Shown: positions 63,097-64,000 of the stretch, piece by piece
Position numbering within the stretch: the stretch's first letter is position 1
Layout of the letters: each line of letters starts with the position of its first letter
NCBI RefSeq assembly: GCF_003347595.2
Contig: NZ_QCZK02000040.1
Span: 1-64,000, forward strand
Source: Botryobacter ruber
Lineage (GTDB): Bacteria; Bacteroidota; Bacteroidia; Cytophagales; Hymenobacteraceae
DNA: 64,000 nucleotides
Direction of reading: 5' to 3'
Notes under the pieces: generated by a model
Told to the model about the DNA's origin: nothing
The model's database searches: none
What the model saw: the letters and a program-made list of their open reading frames with translations, nothing else
Program-made: the position numbers and the translations under genes

Positions 63097-64000
63097 TTGA
63101 GAAAGTATAGTTCGCTACACGAGATCCGCAAGGATATGGCCAATGGCCAGGTTACATGCCGCCAGCTGGTTGGCTATTACCTGAAGAACATAAAAGAAAA
63201 AGCTGAGTTAAATGCTTTTCTGGAAGTTTTTGAGGAATCGGCTTATGCACAGGCTGATGCCGTTGATAAAAAAATTGCCCACGGCACCGCCGGCAAACTG
63301 GCCGGTATGGTGGTGGGCATAAAAGATGTGCTGGCTTACGAGGGCCACACGCTGCAGGCTTCCAGCAAGATACTTGATGGCTTTAAGTCGTTGTATACGG
63401 CTACGGCTGTTAAGCGCCTCCTTGCCGAAGATGCCATTATCATCGGGCGCCAGAACTGCGATGAATTTGCCATGGGCGGCTCTAACGAGAACTCTGCTTT
63501 CGGCCCCGCGCTTAATGCCGACGACACAGCACGTGTACCGGGCGGCTCTTCGGGCGGCTCGGCCGTAGCAGTACAGGCCGACCTGTGCTACGCCTCCCTC
63601 GGCAGCGATACCGGCGGCTCGGTACGTCAGCCTGCTTCTTTCTGCGGCATTGTCGGCTTAAAGCCTACCTACTCCCGCATTTCCCGCTACGGCCTTATTG
63701 CCTACGCCTCTTCCTTCGACCAGATTGGCCTGATTACCCGAAATGTAGAAGACGCGGCGCTGTTGCTGGAGGTAATTGCCGGCCCGGATGATTTTGACAG
63801 CACCGTCAGCCACCGCGAAGTGCCTGCTTACAGCAAACAGCTTAAATCAGACAAAAAGTATAAGATTGGCTACATCCGCGACTGCTTTGAGCGCGAAGGC
63901 CTGGATGAAGAGGTAAAAGACTGTATCCTGGGCGTGAAAAATATGCTCAAGGACGATGGCCATACCGTAGAAGCCGTGGAGTTCCCTTACCTGGACTACA
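63097..64000 (+). CDS. gatA: Glutamyl-tRNA(Gln) amidotransferase subunit A (partial)
   Basis: First 301 residues; the gene continues beyond the window. The likely start is TTG at 63097, since translation from there (RKYSSLHEIRKDMANGQVTC) aligns with the family N-terminus; no upstream ATG fits. The amidase catalytic triad is visible: Lys in VVGIKDV, and Ser residues in PGGSSGGSA and GSDTGGSVR. With GatB and GatC it amidates Glu-tRNA(Gln). It is transcribed with the two Tat genes. Confidence 0.93.
   Translation, partial: MRKYSSLHEIRKDMANGQVTCRQLVGYYLKNIKEKAELNAFLEVFEESAYAQADAVDKKIAHGTAGKLAGMVVGIKDVLAYEGHTLQASSKILDGFKSLYTATAVKRLLAEDAIIIGRQNCDEFAMGGSNENSAFGPALNADDTARVPGGSSGGSAVAVQADLCYASLGSDTGGSVRQPASFCGIVGLKPTYSRISRYGLIAYASSFDQIGLITRNVEDAALLLEVIAGPDDFDSTVSHREVPAYSKQLKSDKKYKIGYIRDCFEREGLDEEVKDCILGVKNMLKDDGHTVEAVEFPYLDY

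Noticed and set aside
1..64000. tRNA, rRNA, CRISPR, prophage or insertion sequence
   Set aside because: None was recognised: no cloverleaf-like genes, no regularly spaced spacer arrays, and no transposase or phage protein motifs.

Overview
The window comes from a Bacteroidota chromosome, most likely a Cytophagales (Hymenobacteraceae-like) bacterium of roughly 50% GC. The evidence is a SusC/SusD pair with surface lipoproteins, promoters with the Bacteroidota -7 box TAnnTTTG, many signal peptides that end in Ala and leave Gln at +1, and conserved Bacteroidota families (DUF3078, DUF4292, PorT-type barrel, FbaB-type aldolase). Genus is not resolved. I see no tRNA, rRNA, CRISPR array, prophage or intact insertion sequence.

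Layout. 1-2000: an outer-membrane barrel gene (-) diverging from an orphan radical SAM gene (+). 2000-17900: an arabinan-type polysaccharide utilization locus. Its two arms diverge from a 681-base control region (11726-12406). The left arm is SusC, SusD, GH43, GH2, GH43; the right arm is GH43, GH51, an AT-rich lipoprotein, GH43. Together they would bind, cut and import arabinan-like side chains. No regulator, sugar kinase or isomerase is present. 17900-32000: housekeeping and envelope genes (Uma2 family, gamma carbonic anhydrase, CBS-domain membrane protein, DsbD, DUF2339/DUF3999 pair, MBOAT O-acyltransferase with its SGNH-like partner, SodA, TadA). 32000-46400: GtrA, AspS, endonuclease III, a metallo-beta-lactamase-fold hydrolase, two glycine-zipper OmpA lipoproteins, AccD, FbaB, an M28 glutaminyl-cyclase-like lipoprotein, CysS and an endonuclease/exonuclease/phosphatase protein. 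46600-51700: the rimP-nusA-infB translation and transcription operon. 52000-64000: DUF3078 and MscL, then enoyl-CoA hydratase, flippase, Dut, nucleotidyltransferase, TPR, DUF4292 and EnvC-like genes, and finally two tandem TatA/E genes and gatA, which runs off the end.

The most unusual feature is a family of about 19 short interspersed G-rich repeats (core GGCTGTGGTGGC, roughly 30 bases). They sit almost only in intergenic DNA just downstream of stop codons, mostly with the G-rich strand on the coding strand of the upstream gene. Some are arranged as near-perfect inverted pairs around or beside terminators. They behave like REP elements. A second family of about 300-base composite intergenic elements (copies near 23.2-23.55, 35.06-35.43 and 45.0-45.27 kb) combines AGGATT-type runs, three kinds of small hairpin and an 8-base microsatellite that ends on the stop codons of two genes. 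All calls come from reading the sequence; no database search was possible.
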